NCBI RefSeq assembly: GCF_014646335.1
Contig: NZ_BMNG01000019.1
Location: forward strand, 1 to 64,000
DNA length: 64,000 nucleotides
Direction of reading: 5' to 3'
Source of the DNA: Streptomyces lasiicapitis
Lineage (GTDB): Bacteria; Actinomycetota; Actinomycetes; Streptomycetales; Streptomycetaceae
The notes beneath the pieces are model-generated. The model was not told the DNA's origin, ran no database searches, and worked only from the letters and a program-made list of their open reading frames with translations. The translations under genes were made by a program, and so were the position numbers. Below are positions 17,601 to 25,730 of this stretch, piece by piece (position 1 is the first letter of the stretch; each line of letters begins with the position of its first letter).

Positions 17601-18652
17601 ATCTGATCCTCACCGGGTCCAGGTCGATGGAGGTCCGGGCGAACCTCAAGGACCACCTGATGAACCGCCTCGAACTGCGCCTCGGCGACACGATGGACTC
17701 CGAGTTCGACCGCAAGGTCGCCGCCAATGTCCCGGCCGGCGTGCCCGGCCGGGGCCAGAACCCGCAGAAGCAGCACTTCATGGCGGCCGTCCCGCGCGTC
17801 GACGGCCTCTCCTCCGACACCGACCTCGCCGAGGCCACGGCCGCGCTCGCCACCGAGGTCGCCCGGCACTGGACCGAACCGGCCGCGCCCGCCGTACGGC
17901 TGCTGCCGCGCGAGCTGCCCGCCGCGCAACTCCCGCCCGGGAACCTCTTCCCTGACCGGGGAGTCTCCTTCGCCCTCGACGAGGACAACCTCGAACCGGT
18001 CTTCGTGGACTTCGAGCAGGACCCGTTCTTCCTCGTCCTCGGCGAGAGCGAGTCGGGCAAGTCCAACCTGCTGCGCCTGCTCGTCCGGCGGCTCTCGGAG
18101 CGCTACAGCGGCGACGTCTGCAAGCTCTTCGTCGTCGACAACCGCCGCTCCCTCCTGGATGTCACCCCGGCCTCCCACCTGGCCGAGTACATCCCCATGT
18201 CCAACGCCATGGACCACCACGTCAACGCCCTGGCCGACCTCATGAAGCGCCGCACGCCCGCCGCCGACGTCACCGCCCAGCAGCTCCGCGAGCGCAGTTG
18301 GTGGCAGGGCCCGACGGTGTACGTGATCGTCGACGACTACGACCTGGTGTCCACGTCCAGCGGCAACCCGCTCGCCCCTCTCACCGAACTCCTCCCCTTC
18401 GCCCGGGATGTGGGCGTGCGCTTCGTCATCGCCCGCTCGACGGCGGGCGCGGGGCGGGCCGCGTACGAGCCGTTCATGCAGCGGATGCAGGAACTGGGCG
18501 CACAGGGGGTGCTGCTCGCCGGGGACCCGTCCGAGGGCGACATCCTGGGCGGGGTGCGGCCGCGGCCGATGCCCGCGGGGCGGGGGATCTTCGTGTCGCG
18601 GAAGCGGGGGAAGCCGTTGGTGCAGACGGGGTTGGTGGAGGGGACGTACTGA
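14684..18652 (+). CDS. eccC: Type VII secretion ATPase EccC (fused EccCa/EccCb)
   Basis: Encodes 1322 residues. Two transmembrane segments at about 40-85 are followed by three FtsK/SpoIIIE-type ATPase domains with P-loops GATGSGKS (474-481), GGPQSGKS (832-839) and GESESGKS (1120-1127). The first domain has a full Walker B (VLVIDEFSEL, D587/E588); the second and third have DG and DD where the catalytic Glu would be, as known for EccC where the later domains bind substrate rather than drive ATP hydrolysis. It recruits WXG100 cargo and powers export. The GTG at 14684 has AAGGGGG 10 nt upstream. Single-chain fusion is the usual streptomycete form. Confidence 0.96.
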   Translation: MSHIIVRRPPRVLPSEVPSAEIVLQPPPELPRGQQEGTMMQLLPMLGMGGSVVFFFMPNSHPFMKIMGMVMVTATLAMTIAMVIRHRRGTQGQLADMRRDYLRYLKQTRRAALRTAKAQRDAQYYLHPSPEQLWALVAEGSRVWERRTGDADFGQVRLGLGSQALAAPLVPPETAPVDELEPLTAGAMQRFLATHGTVESLPMAVSLRAFYHVTVSGEPDAVRGTARALTASLASLHSPDDVLVAVAAGHESAPHWEWTKWLPHCQAQGAADGAGSRRLITGDPVELEAMLSDRLQGRPRFHPNGTPLSEEPHVVVVLDGLSLPPTSVLASPEGLQGVTIVEVVPGELGSGRGGLSVVVQPKSLRLESGHGLVYDGTPDLLSREAAEALARQLAPLRMASGGDDGQPLLANLDFTELLGLGDADSVDTNRTWRPRAQAERLRVPIGVGEDGRPVMLDLKEAAQEGMGPHGLCVGATGSGKSELLRTLVLGLAVTHSSESLNFVLADFKGGATFAGMAQMPHVAAVITNLADDLTLVDRMGDSIRGELNRRQELLRDAGNYANIHDYEKARAAGAALQPIPSLVLVIDEFSELLTAKPDFIDMFVQIGRIGRSLGVHLLLASQRLEEGRLRGLETYLSYRVGLRTFSAAESRAALGVPDAYQLPNVPGSGYLKFGTDEMVRFKAAYVSGVHRSGSAQAAALGGPRPVDRRPVLFTAAEVPVRYATTTPPRPRPGPEADDALADTVLDVIVRRLEAQGPAAHQVWLPPLDSPPSLDSLLPGLTAVPGRGLTQPGYEGAGRLVVPLGLVDKPYEQRRDPLWCDFSGAAGHMQILGGPQSGKSTLLRSLIASFALTHTPQEVQFYGLDFGGGGMAAVAGLPHVGGVASRLDPERVRRTLAEVYSVLTRREEYFRSSGIASIADFRARRARGGISVADQPWGDVFLVIDGWGNFRADYEGLEPAVLDIAARGLGYGIHLILTGSRSMEVRANLKDHLMNRLELRLGDTMDSEFDRKVAANVPAGVPGRGQNPQKQHFMAAVPRVDGLSSDTDLAEATAALATEVARHWTEPAAPAVRLLPRELPAAQLPPGNLFPDRGVSFALDEDNLEPVFVDFEQDPFFLVLGESESGKSNLLRLLVRRLSERYSGDVCKLFVVDNRRSLLDVTPASHLAEYIPMSNAMDHHVNALADLMKRRTPAADVTAQQLRERSWWQGPTVYVIVDDYDLVSTSSGNPLAPLTELLPFARDVGVRFVIARSTAGAGRAAYEPFMQRMQELGAQGVLLAGDPSEGDILGGVRPRPMPAGRGIFVSRKRGKPLVQTGLVEGTY

Positions 18653-18743
18653 GCGGATCGGGGATCGGGCCGTTCGGGCCGAACGACCCGGGCCGGGTGA
18701 GCCGTTGCTTCCTGTACGCCCCCGGCCCACACGCAGTGACAAG

Positions 18744-18749
18744 TAGTCT
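18744..18749 (+). promoter_or_regulatory. Possible -10 element for bldB
   Basis: TAGTCT lies 43 nt upstream of the ATG at 18793, in the 140-nt gap after eccC. No good -35 hexamer is seen at 17-18 nt, so this is tentative. Confidence 0.3.
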
Positions 18750-18792
18750 GAGCCCACAGTTCGTCCGTACGTCGGGAAGGAACCGCCTCACC

Positions 18793-19131
18793 ATGGCCGA
18801 TGCACAGAACCAGACGCAGGAGCAGGGCCAGGAACAGGGCCGGGAGTCGGAGCAGGAGATCAAGGCACGCAAGGAGCGCGAGAAGAACGAGCTCTACGCC
18901 CTCGACATCTCCGGCGTCGAATGGCACAGCGCGCCGGGCACCGAGACGCACGAGGAGCGCGTCGAGATCGCCTACCTGCCCGAGGGCGCCGTGGCCATGC
19001 GGTCGTCCCTCGAACCGGAGACCGTGCTGCGCTACACGGAGGCGGAGTGGACGGCGTTCGTCCTCGGGGCGCGGGACGGGGAGTTCGACTTGGAGCCTTC
19101 GCCGCGGAACGGTGGGGTCGAGGCGGAGTAG
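18793..19131 (+). CDS. bldB: DUF397-type developmental regulator, probable BldB
   Basis: Encodes 112 residues. A Gln/Glu-rich N-terminus precedes a DUF397 core: the Trp of VEWHSAPG, then VEIAYLPEGAVAMRSSL, then EAEWTAFVLGARDGEFDLE. From memory this closely resembles S. coelicolor BldB, a small dimeric protein needed for aerial growth and antibiotic production. BldB is encoded in the same chromosomal interval (SCO5723) between the ESX genes and rpsO-pnp. I chose the ATG at 18793 with GGAAGGA about 11 nt upstream; the open frame extends further but without coding bias. The usual partner of DUF397 proteins, a WhiJ-type helix-turn-helix protein, is not adjacent. It could be a BldB paralogue rather than the orthologue. 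Confidence 0.68.
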   Translation: MADAQNQTQEQGQEQGRESEQEIKARKEREKNELYALDISGVEWHSAPGTETHEERVEIAYLPEGAVAMRSSLEPETVLRYTEAEWTAFVLGARDGEFDLEPSPRNGGVEAE

Positions 19132-19208
19132 TCGGTGTACGCGGAGTAGGCGGCGTGGCGCGCCGGAGCAGCACGCGTGGGCGGTGAAGGGCAGGTGAGG
19201 TGCCGCTC

Positions 19209-19760
19209 ATGAACGCGGACGAAGGCGGGGGCGAGGGCGGTGCAGCGGACGGCATATCCGGCCCTCCGCGGGAGCCCGCACGGCGGTCGCGGATCGCGGA
19301 GCTGGCGGACACGACCATTCCGGCGGCCGAGCCCGTGTCGCAGGGCCGACCACCGGACCCCGAAGCAAACAACGCCGAACACGCCGCGCGAAGGCGCCGC
19401 GAGTTCGCCGCCCTCCTCGGCGAATTCCGGCGCGCCCCCGTCCTGTTACCCCTCGACGAGCACGACGCGTCTCCGCTGACCGCGGAATTCAACGGCGTCC
19501 GATGGATCTACGCCTTCTCCGACGAGGCGGCCCTTGCCCGGTTCGCGGTACTGCGCGACGAGGCGGCACGCCCTTGGGACTACCAGCGCCTGCTCGGCGC
19601 CCGCCTCCTCGACGGGGTCATTCCGGCGCTCGGAGTGCCGTGCGGAGTGGCACTCGACGTAGGCAGCGAAGGACACGAGGCACTGTTCCCGCCCGTCACG
19701 GGGATCGTCCCCGACGCGGTGGCCGTGGACATCGACACGAACGGGGAGACACGGGGATGA
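19209..19760 (+). CDS. SseB-like domain protein
   Basis: Encodes 183 residues. A variable N-terminus precedes an SseB N-terminal-type domain (FRRAPVLLPLDE, then GVRWIYAFSDEAALARFA and the closing PCGVALDVGSEGHEALFPP). Such domains occur in many actinobacterial proteins of unknown function near secretion and toxin genes. The ATG at 19209 is preferred over a GTG at 19200 because GGTGAGG lies 8 nt upstream of it. Codon 19446-19448 is an in-frame TTA, so translation should depend on the bldA tRNA. The stop overlaps the next start (ATGA), making it the first gene of a tightly coupled toxin operon. A role as chaperone or adaptor for the RHS protein is possible but inferred. Confidence 0.78.
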   Translation: MNADEGGGEGGAADGISGPPREPARRSRIAELADTTIPAAEPVSQGRPPDPEANNAEHAARRRREFAALLGEFRRAPVLLPLDEHDASPLTAEFNGVRWIYAFSDEAALARFAVLRDEAARPWDYQRLLGARLLDGVIPALGVPCGVALDVGSEGHEALFPPVTGIVPDAVAVDIDTNGETRG

Positions 19761-20419
19761 GCGGCGAGGCGAAGGACCTCCAGGCAGGCGGCCTGGACCT
19801 GATCGCTCAAGGGATCACCCTGACGCTGGACGAGCTCAAAGAACTCGGCATGATCGGAACGGCCGGTGCCGGTCGTGGCTTCGAGGAGCTGGCCCTGGGA
19901 GACCTGGAGCTGGGGCACGGCGAGCTGGTGGCCGGCCTCAAGTCCTTCTGCGAGCGCTGGGAATGGGGCGTGCGGTCCCTGGTCAACGAGGGGAACAACT
20001 TCGCCCAGGGCGTGGGGCTCTCAGCGGGGACGTTCTACGAGACCGACCAGTACGTGGGCAACTCGCTCAAGATCGCCGTGAACTCGGTCAACGGCAATCC
20101 CTACGCCACCGAGGAAGAGGTCACGCAGAAGAGCTGGGGCGAGCTGATCAAACAGCATCCCCTCGACGACCCGGACTACAGCGCCGACTCGTTCGACAAG
20201 GCCACGGACAACATCGGCCAGGGCTACAAGGACGCCGCCCGTGACGCCATGACCTCGCCGCTGGCCGGGCCCCTGAGCCCCCAGAACCTCACCGGTCAGA
20301 GCGACGAGGAGTACGAAGGGATGCTCGACGACACCTTCGGCCCCTCCGCCGAGGAGCGGGCAGAAACGTCCCGGCAGTTCACACCCCATCAGCCCGAGCA
20401 GGGCGGGAACACCGGCTGA
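19757..20419 (+). CDS. Putative ESX helical partner of the RHS toxin
   Basis: Encodes 220 residues, predominantly helical with no signal peptide. The segment LKSFCERWEWGVRSLVNEGNNFAQG contains a W-x-W-G turn between helices, reminiscent of the WXG helical hairpin. The C-terminal 70 residues are acidic and Pro-rich. The ATG at 19757 overlaps the SseB-like gene by 4 nt, and its TGA shares one base with the RHS start, so translation is coupled on both sides. No named family is recognised. Position suggests a secretion partner or targeting factor for the 1585-residue protein, by analogy with small WXG partners that dimerise with large type VII effectors; this is inference. Confidence 0.72.
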   Translation: MSGEAKDLQAGGLDLIAQGITLTLDELKELGMIGTAGAGRGFEELALGDLELGHGELVAGLKSFCERWEWGVRSLVNEGNNFAQGVGLSAGTFYETDQYVGNSLKIAVNSVNGNPYATEEEVTQKSWGELIKQHPLDDPDYSADSFDKATDNIGQGYKDAARDAMTSPLAGPLSPQNLTGQSDEEYEGMLDDTFGPSAEERAETSRQFTPHQPEQGGNTG

Positions 20420-23400
20420 TGGGCATCCTCGACGACATCGGAGACGGCTGGAACGCGACGAAGGACGCCGCGAAGGACGGCCTCAACTCCGGCCTGGAGA
20501 AGGCGGAGGACGGCTGGGACACGACGAAGAAGTACGCCGGTGAAGGCATCGAGTGGGGCACCGGCAAGGCCGCCGAAGGACTCGACCGCATCGGCGCGGA
20601 CGGCACCGCCGACAGGGTCGAGGACTTGGGCAGGTCCGCGGCCTCCAAGCTGGGCGCGGACGTCGACGAGGCGCAGCTCGACAAGACCGACCAGGCGAAC
20701 GAGCTGATCCACGGCAACCCGGGGAAGATCCGCGCGAGCGCCCGGCACCTCGCGGACTTCCACAAGGCCTTCGACAAGGTCGGCACGGGGATGCGCAGCC
20801 TCGACTCCGCCCACTGGAAGGGCGAGGCCGCGAGCACCTTCCGCGAGAAATTCGCCGTGCACCCCGGCAAGTGGCTGCACGCCGCGGACGCCTGCGAACA
20901 AGCCGCCCGCGCCCTCGACGCCTACGCGGACACGGTCAAGTGGGCGCAGGGCCAGGCCCAGGACGCCATCGACCTGTACAAGAAGGGCAAGAGCGCCTCC
21001 GACACGGCGGTCGAGGCGTACAACAAGCGCGTCATGACCTACAACGCGGCCGTCGCGTCGGACAAGGATCCGGGCCCCAGACCAGAACCCTTCAAGGATC
21101 CCGGCAAGGCCGACATGGAGCGCGCCCACGAGGTGCTCGCCGAGGCGCGTCGGCAGCGCGACGAGGCGGGCCGCGCGGCCGCCGTCGTACTCAAGGCCGC
21201 CGTGCGGCACGCCCCGGCCGAGCCGCCGGCCCTTGACCGGTTGAAGTCGAACGCGACCGACACCTTCAAGGCGACGAACACGGAGCTCGCCCACGTCGGG
21301 GGTGGGGTGATCAAGGGCGGCGCCGGCCTGGTCAATTTCGTACGCGGCATCAACCCAACCGATCCGTACAACATCACGCATCCCGCCGAGCACATACAGA
21401 ACGTCCATACGACGCTGGCCGGTCTGGCCTCCACGGTCACGCACCCGGACCGCGCGATCAAGGACGCGTACGAGAGCTTCAAGAAGGACCCGTCCGAGTT
21501 CGGGGGGAGGCTGCTGCCGGAGGCCATCGGGGCCAAGGGTGCCGGGTTCGCCCGGGGCGGGGTCAGGGCCGGTGCCGGGCGGGCGATGCGGGACGCCACC
21601 GAGCGGGGCGGGGCGCGCGACCGCGTGAGCGACGGCCCCAACAAGCAGACCCACCCCGACGCCTCCAGGACGACCAGAGGCACGGACCCCGTCGACCTCG
21701 CGACCGGCAAGATGTTCCTGCCGCAGACCGATGTCACGCTGCCGGGCGCGCTGCCGCTCGCCTTCACGCGCCGGGTGGAGTCCGGCTACACGCTGGGGCG
21801 CTGGTTCGGTCCCTCCTGGTCGTCCACGGTCGACCAACGGCTCGAGATCGACTCCGAGGGCGTCGTCTTCGTGACGGAGGACGGCCTGCTGCTCGCCTAC
21901 CCGCATCCGGCGCCGGGTCTGCCGACCCTGCCGACCCACGGCCCGCCCCGGCCACTCGACCGCGTGGACGGCGGCTACACGATCACGGACCCGGACACGT
22001 CCCGGGTCCGGCACTTCGCGGACCGCGGCGAGGACCTCGCGGTCCTGGAGCAGATCGACGACCGCAACGGCAACTGGATCACCTTCGAGTACGACGCCGA
22101 GGGCGCGCCCCTGTCCCTGGTCCACAGCGGCGGCTACCGCCTGGGGCTCACCACGGACGGCGGTCGCGTCACCGCCCTGCGCCTGGCTGGCGCGGCTCCC
22201 GTCGGCGCGGTCGTCGCGGACCAGGAGCTGATGCGCTACGGCTACACCGACGGCCACCTGACGGAGGTCGTCAACTCCTCGGGGCTGCCGCTGCGTTTCA
22301 CGTACGACGAGGCGGGCCGGGTGACGTCGTGGACGGACACCAACGACCGCGGCTACACCTACACGTACGACGACCAGGACCGCTGTGTGGCCGAGGGCGG
22401 CACCGAGGGCCACATGAGCCTGCGTCTCGCGTACGACTCCGTCGACCCCGCGACCGGACTGCGGCAGACGACGACCACCACCGGCGAGGGCCACACCCGC
22501 CGCTTCCTCGTCAACGACGCCTGGCAGGTCGTCGCCGACATCGACCCGCTCGGCGCGGTCACCCGCTACGAGCACGACCACCGCAACCGGCTCCTCGCCC
22601 GCACCGATCCGCTCGGCCACACCACGTCGTTCCGCTACGACACGGACGGCAACCTGCTCTCCTTGGCCCGCCCCGACGGGCGCGAGGCACGGGCCGAGTA
22701 CAACGAGCTGGGACTGCCGACGAGGGTGACGGCCCCGGACGGCACGGTCCGACGCCAGTCGTACGACGAGCGCGGCAACCGCACGGCCGTCACGGATCCG
22801 GCCGGGCAGACGACCCGCTTCACGTACGACGAGGCGGGCCGCCTCACCTCGGTCACGGACCCGCTCGGCAACACGACTGTCGTGCGGTGCGACGCGGTCG
22901 GCCTCCCTGTCGAGACCGTCGACCCGCTCGGTGCCACAACCCGCATCGACCGGGACGCGTTCGGCCGCCCGGTGGCGATCACGGACCCGATGGGCGCGAC
23001 GACCCACCTGGACTGGTCCGTCGAGGGACTCCTCACCCGGCGCACGGCACCGGACGGCAGCGCGGAGTCATGGACGTACGACGGCGAGGGCAACTGCACC
23101 ACCCACACGGACGCGATGGGTGCCGTCTCGCGCTTCGAGTACACCCACTTCGACCTGCTGTCCGCCCGCGCGGGACCGGACGGGGTGCGGTACGAGTTCA
23201 CCCACGACACCGAGCTGCGCCTCACCGAGGTCGCGGGCCCGGGGGGCCTGCGGTGGAACTACGCCTACGACGCGGCCGGACACCTGATATCGGAGTCCGA
23301 CTTCGACGACCGTACGCTCACCTACAGGCACGACCCGGCGGGCCGCCTGCTTTCCCGTACGAACGCCCTCGGCCAGACCGTCGCGTACGACCGCAATGCC

Positions 23401-25176
23401 TTGGGACAGGTCACCCGCAAGGACGCGGACGGCCGCGTCACGACGTTCGCGTACGACCTGACGGACCAGCTCGGACAGGCGGTGGGGCCGGACGGCACGG
23501 CCCTGGTGCTGCTGCGGGACCGCTTCGGCCGACTGCGGTCGGAGACGGTGGACGGCCGTGAGCTGACGTACGCGTACGACTCACTGGGCCGCCGCACCGG
23601 CCGCACGACGCCGGCCGGGGCGACGAGCACCTGGACGTACGACGCGGCGGGCCGCCGCACCCGGTTGCTGGCGTCGGGCCGCACCATCGACTTCGCGTAC
23701 GACGCGGCGGGGCACGAACTCACCCGCCAGGTGGGCGACTCCGTCACCTTCACGAACGCGTTCGACGACCTGGGCCGCCTCACCACACAGCACGTCACCG
23801 CCGCCGGCCGCACGGCCCAGCACCGCGCCTACTCCTACCGCGTGGACGGCAACCTCATCGGCGTCGACGACCACCTCAACGGCACCCGCCGATTCGACCT
23901 CGACGCGGCGGGCCGGGTCACCGCGGTGCACGCGGCCAACTGGACGGAGACGTACGCCTACGACGAGGCGGGCAACCAGACGACGGCGTCCTGGCCGTCG
24001 ACGCACCCCGGCCACGAGGCGACCGGCCCCCGCGCCTACTCCGGCACGACCATCACCCGCGCGGGCTCCGTCCGCTACGAACACGACGCCCTCGGCCGCA
24101 TCACCCTCCGCCAGAAGCTCCGCCTGTCCCGCAAGCCGGACACGTGGCGCTACACGTGGGACGCGGAGGACCGCCTGACGTCGACGGTCACCCCCGACGG
24201 CGTGACCTGGTGCTACACCTACGACCCCCTCGGCCGCCGCACGGCCAAGCTCCGCCTGGCGGAGGACGGGTCGACGGTCGTGGAGCGGGTGGACTTCACG
24301 TGGGACGGGACGACGCTGTGCGAACAGACGACGGCGGGGGGCGGGTTACCGGATCCGGTCACGGTGACCTGGGACCACCAGGGGTTACGTCCCCTTGCGC
24401 AGACAGAGCGGATCTCGGCGGGCGACCCGGCCACCGCCCCCCAGTCCGAGATCGACTCCCGCTTCTTCGCCATCGTCACGGACCTGGTGGGCACGCCGAG
24501 CGAACTCGTCGACGAGGAGGGGGAGGTCGCTTGGCGGACGCGGAGCACGTTGTGGGGGACTACGGCTTGGTCGGCGGGGAGTTCGGCGTATACGCCGCTG
24601 CGGTTTCCGGGGCAGTATTTCGACCCGGAGACGGGGCTGCATTACAACTACTTTCGGCACTATGATCCCGAAACTGCTCGATACACGTCCCCGGACCCAC
24701 TCGGTCTCGCACCGACACCCAATCCCGCCACCTACGTCAACAACCCTCACCTCTGGTCCGACAACCTCGGTCTCGCCCCAGGCAGTTGCCCTCCCGAAGG
24801 ATTCGAATCTGGTGCGCAACTCGGCGAAACAAGCAAGCTGGGCGGCTGGATACCTGACACGGTTCCGCGCGAAACGCTGGATGCTATTGATGATGTAAAG
24901 AATTATGGAGGCGATGCGACCGGATGGGGAAGCCAGTGGAATGGCCCCCACTTGACGCTGGAGCCCTTCAACAACAGCGGCAAGAATGGCGCCCATACGC
25001 TCCCGACCCACGATCCCGCAGGAAATCCCATTACCTATTTGGAGTATGGAACTCCGGCCTCGAGGGACAATCCTAAGCCTGGTGGTGAGAGGACAGTGTG
25101 GGGCAGCGACGGCTCCATCTACTACACTCCGACGCACTATCAAACGTACATCGTCGTGGAGAGTCCGAAGTGGTGA
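20419..25176 (+). CDS. WXG/RHS polymorphic toxin with barnase-type ribonuclease tip
   Basis: Encodes 1585 residues. Residues 1-90 are amphipathic helices; 95-210 form a WXG-like helical hairpin (turn HWKG near 135). DUF6531-like sequence (DPVDLATGKMFLP) starts near 430. About 30 YD/RHS repeats, forming a cocoon, run from about 500 to 1420, closing with the RHS core end (DPETARYTSPDPLGL). The last 140 residues are a separate tip containing YLEYGTP (E1542), GERTVWG (R1558) and PTHYQTYIV (H1573). Order and spacing match barnase Glu73/Arg87/His102, so the tip should cleave RNA. The tip DNA is visibly less GC-rich than the body. Two in-frame TTA codons lie at 24346 and 24385. It probably acts against competing cells after ESX export. 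Confidence 0.88.
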   Translation: MGILDDIGDGWNATKDAAKDGLNSGLEKAEDGWDTTKKYAGEGIEWGTGKAAEGLDRIGADGTADRVEDLGRSAASKLGADVDEAQLDKTDQANELIHGNPGKIRASARHLADFHKAFDKVGTGMRSLDSAHWKGEAASTFREKFAVHPGKWLHAADACEQAARALDAYADTVKWAQGQAQDAIDLYKKGKSASDTAVEAYNKRVMTYNAAVASDKDPGPRPEPFKDPGKADMERAHEVLAEARRQRDEAGRAAAVVLKAAVRHAPAEPPALDRLKSNATDTFKATNTELAHVGGGVIKGGAGLVNFVRGINPTDPYNITHPAEHIQNVHTTLAGLASTVTHPDRAIKDAYESFKKDPSEFGGRLLPEAIGAKGAGFARGGVRAGAGRAMRDATERGGARDRVSDGPNKQTHPDASRTTRGTDPVDLATGKMFLPQTDVTLPGALPLAFTRRVESGYTLGRWFGPSWSSTVDQRLEIDSEGVVFVTEDGLLLAYPHPAPGLPTLPTHGPPRPLDRVDGGYTITDPDTSRVRHFADRGEDLAVLEQIDDRNGNWITFEYDAEGAPLSLVHSGGYRLGLTTDGGRVTALRLAGAAPVGAVVADQELMRYGYTDGHLTEVVNSSGLPLRFTYDEAGRVTSWTDTNDRGYTYTYDDQDRCVAEGGTEGHMSLRLAYDSVDPATGLRQTTTTTGEGHTRRFLVNDAWQVVADIDPLGAVTRYEHDHRNRLLARTDPLGHTTSFRYDTDGNLLSLARPDGREARAEYNELGLPTRVTAPDGTVRRQSYDERGNRTAVTDPAGQTTRFTYDEAGRLTSVTDPLGNTTVVRCDAVGLPVETVDPLGATTRIDRDAFGRPVAITDPMGATTHLDWSVEGLLTRRTAPDGSAESWTYDGEGNCTTHTDAMGAVSRFEYTHFDLLSARAGPDGVRYEFTHDTELRLTEVAGPGGLRWNYAYDAAGHLISESDFDDRTLTYRHDPAGRLLSRTNALGQTVAYDRNALGQVTRKDADGRVTTFAYDLTDQLGQAVGPDGTALVLLRDRFGRLRSETVDGRELTYAYDSLGRRTGRTTPAGATSTWTYDAAGRRTRLLASGRTIDFAYDAAGHELTRQVGDSVTFTNAFDDLGRLTTQHVTAAGRTAQHRAYSYRVDGNLIGVDDHLNGTRRFDLDAAGRVTAVHAANWTETYAYDEAGNQTTASWPSTHPGHEATGPRAYSGTTITRAGSVRYEHDALGRITLRQKLRLSRKPDTWRYTWDAEDRLTSTVTPDGVTWCYTYDPLGRRTAKLRLAEDGSTVVERVDFTWDGTTLCEQTTAGGGLPDPVTVTWDHQGLRPLAQTERISAGDPATAPQSEIDSRFFAIVTDLVGTPSELVDEEGEVAWRTRSTLWGTTAWSAGSSAYTPLRFPGQYFDPETGLHYNYFRHYDPETARYTSPDPLGLAPTPNPATYVNNPHLWSDNLGLAPGSCPPEGFESGAQLGETSKLGGWIPDTVPRETLDAIDDVKNYGGDATGWGSQWNGPHLTLEPFNNSGKNGAHTLPTHDPAGNPITYLEYGTPASRDNPKPGGERTVWGSDGSIYYTPTHYQTYIVVESPKW

Positions 25177-25637
25177 CGGAGCCCATGCCCTGGATCTCAA
25201 TCAAGCCGTGGCTGCACGCTACGGGACCCGACGCCATCGTAAGCATGCGATCTCTACTCCCTGCACCTGGACTGACATACGGAGCATGGCTAAGCGGAAG
25301 CCAGATGACAGACACGGACGGAGTGCTCCAGCAGTTCTGGGACGGCTTTAGGCTGCCGGATTACTTCGGATGGAACTTTCCTGCCCTGAGCGATTGTCTT
25401 CGCGATCTAACATGGCTCTCAGCAGATCAATATTCGCTCGTCATCGAAGAGGCGCATGAAATCCTTCCTGACGACCCGGATGGCTTCCGTCAGCTACTCG
25501 ACATCCTCTCGACAGCGGGAGCCAAGTGGTCCTATGTAAAGGGTTCGGGCACAGACGAGCGCGCCAGGTTCCAAGTGGTTCTCGCGTGCAGCCAAGAGGG
25601 GCTTCAGCGAGTCAAGACGGCAGCGGCCACCCTCTAA
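25173..25637 (+). CDS. Barstar-family immunity protein
   Basis: Encodes 154 residues. Residues about 40-100 carry the barstar pattern: LSGSQMTDTDGVLQQFW, then RLPDYFGWNFPALSDCLRDL, which contains the acidic and aromatic surface that plugs the barnase active site. The GTG at 25173 overlaps the toxin stop (GTGA) and has GGAGAG 9 nt upstream; an ATG at 25185 is an alternative. Placement directly after a barnase-like tip is what a cognate immunity gene requires: it protects the producer and its kin in the cytoplasm. Base composition is lower in GC than the surrounding genes, like the toxin tip, suggesting the pair moved together. Confidence 0.88.
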   Translation: MTEPMPWISIKPWLHATGPDAIVSMRSLLPAPGLTYGAWLSGSQMTDTDGVLQQFWDGFRLPDYFGWNFPALSDCLRDLTWLSADQYSLVIEEAHEILPDDPDGFRQLLDILSTAGAKWSYVKGSGTDERARFQVVLACSQEGLQRVKTAAATL

Positions 25638-25730
25638 AGAACCGAATGCAGCTCTTTTAGCGTCTCTCAACAAACAACCCGAGGACGCGCTCGTTGATCG
25701 TAGGCTGCCCAGGACCGGCACAATCATGGC

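Noticed and set aside
14684..18652. Degenerate Walker B motifs in the second and third EccC ATPase domains as a novelty
   Set aside because: Degenerate later domains are a known property of EccC proteins.
14552..18757. 1401-residue open frame antisense to eccC
   Set aside because: Long, but composed of repetitive Arg/Gly/Val shadow sequence; the sense frame has three P-loops and a ribosome site.
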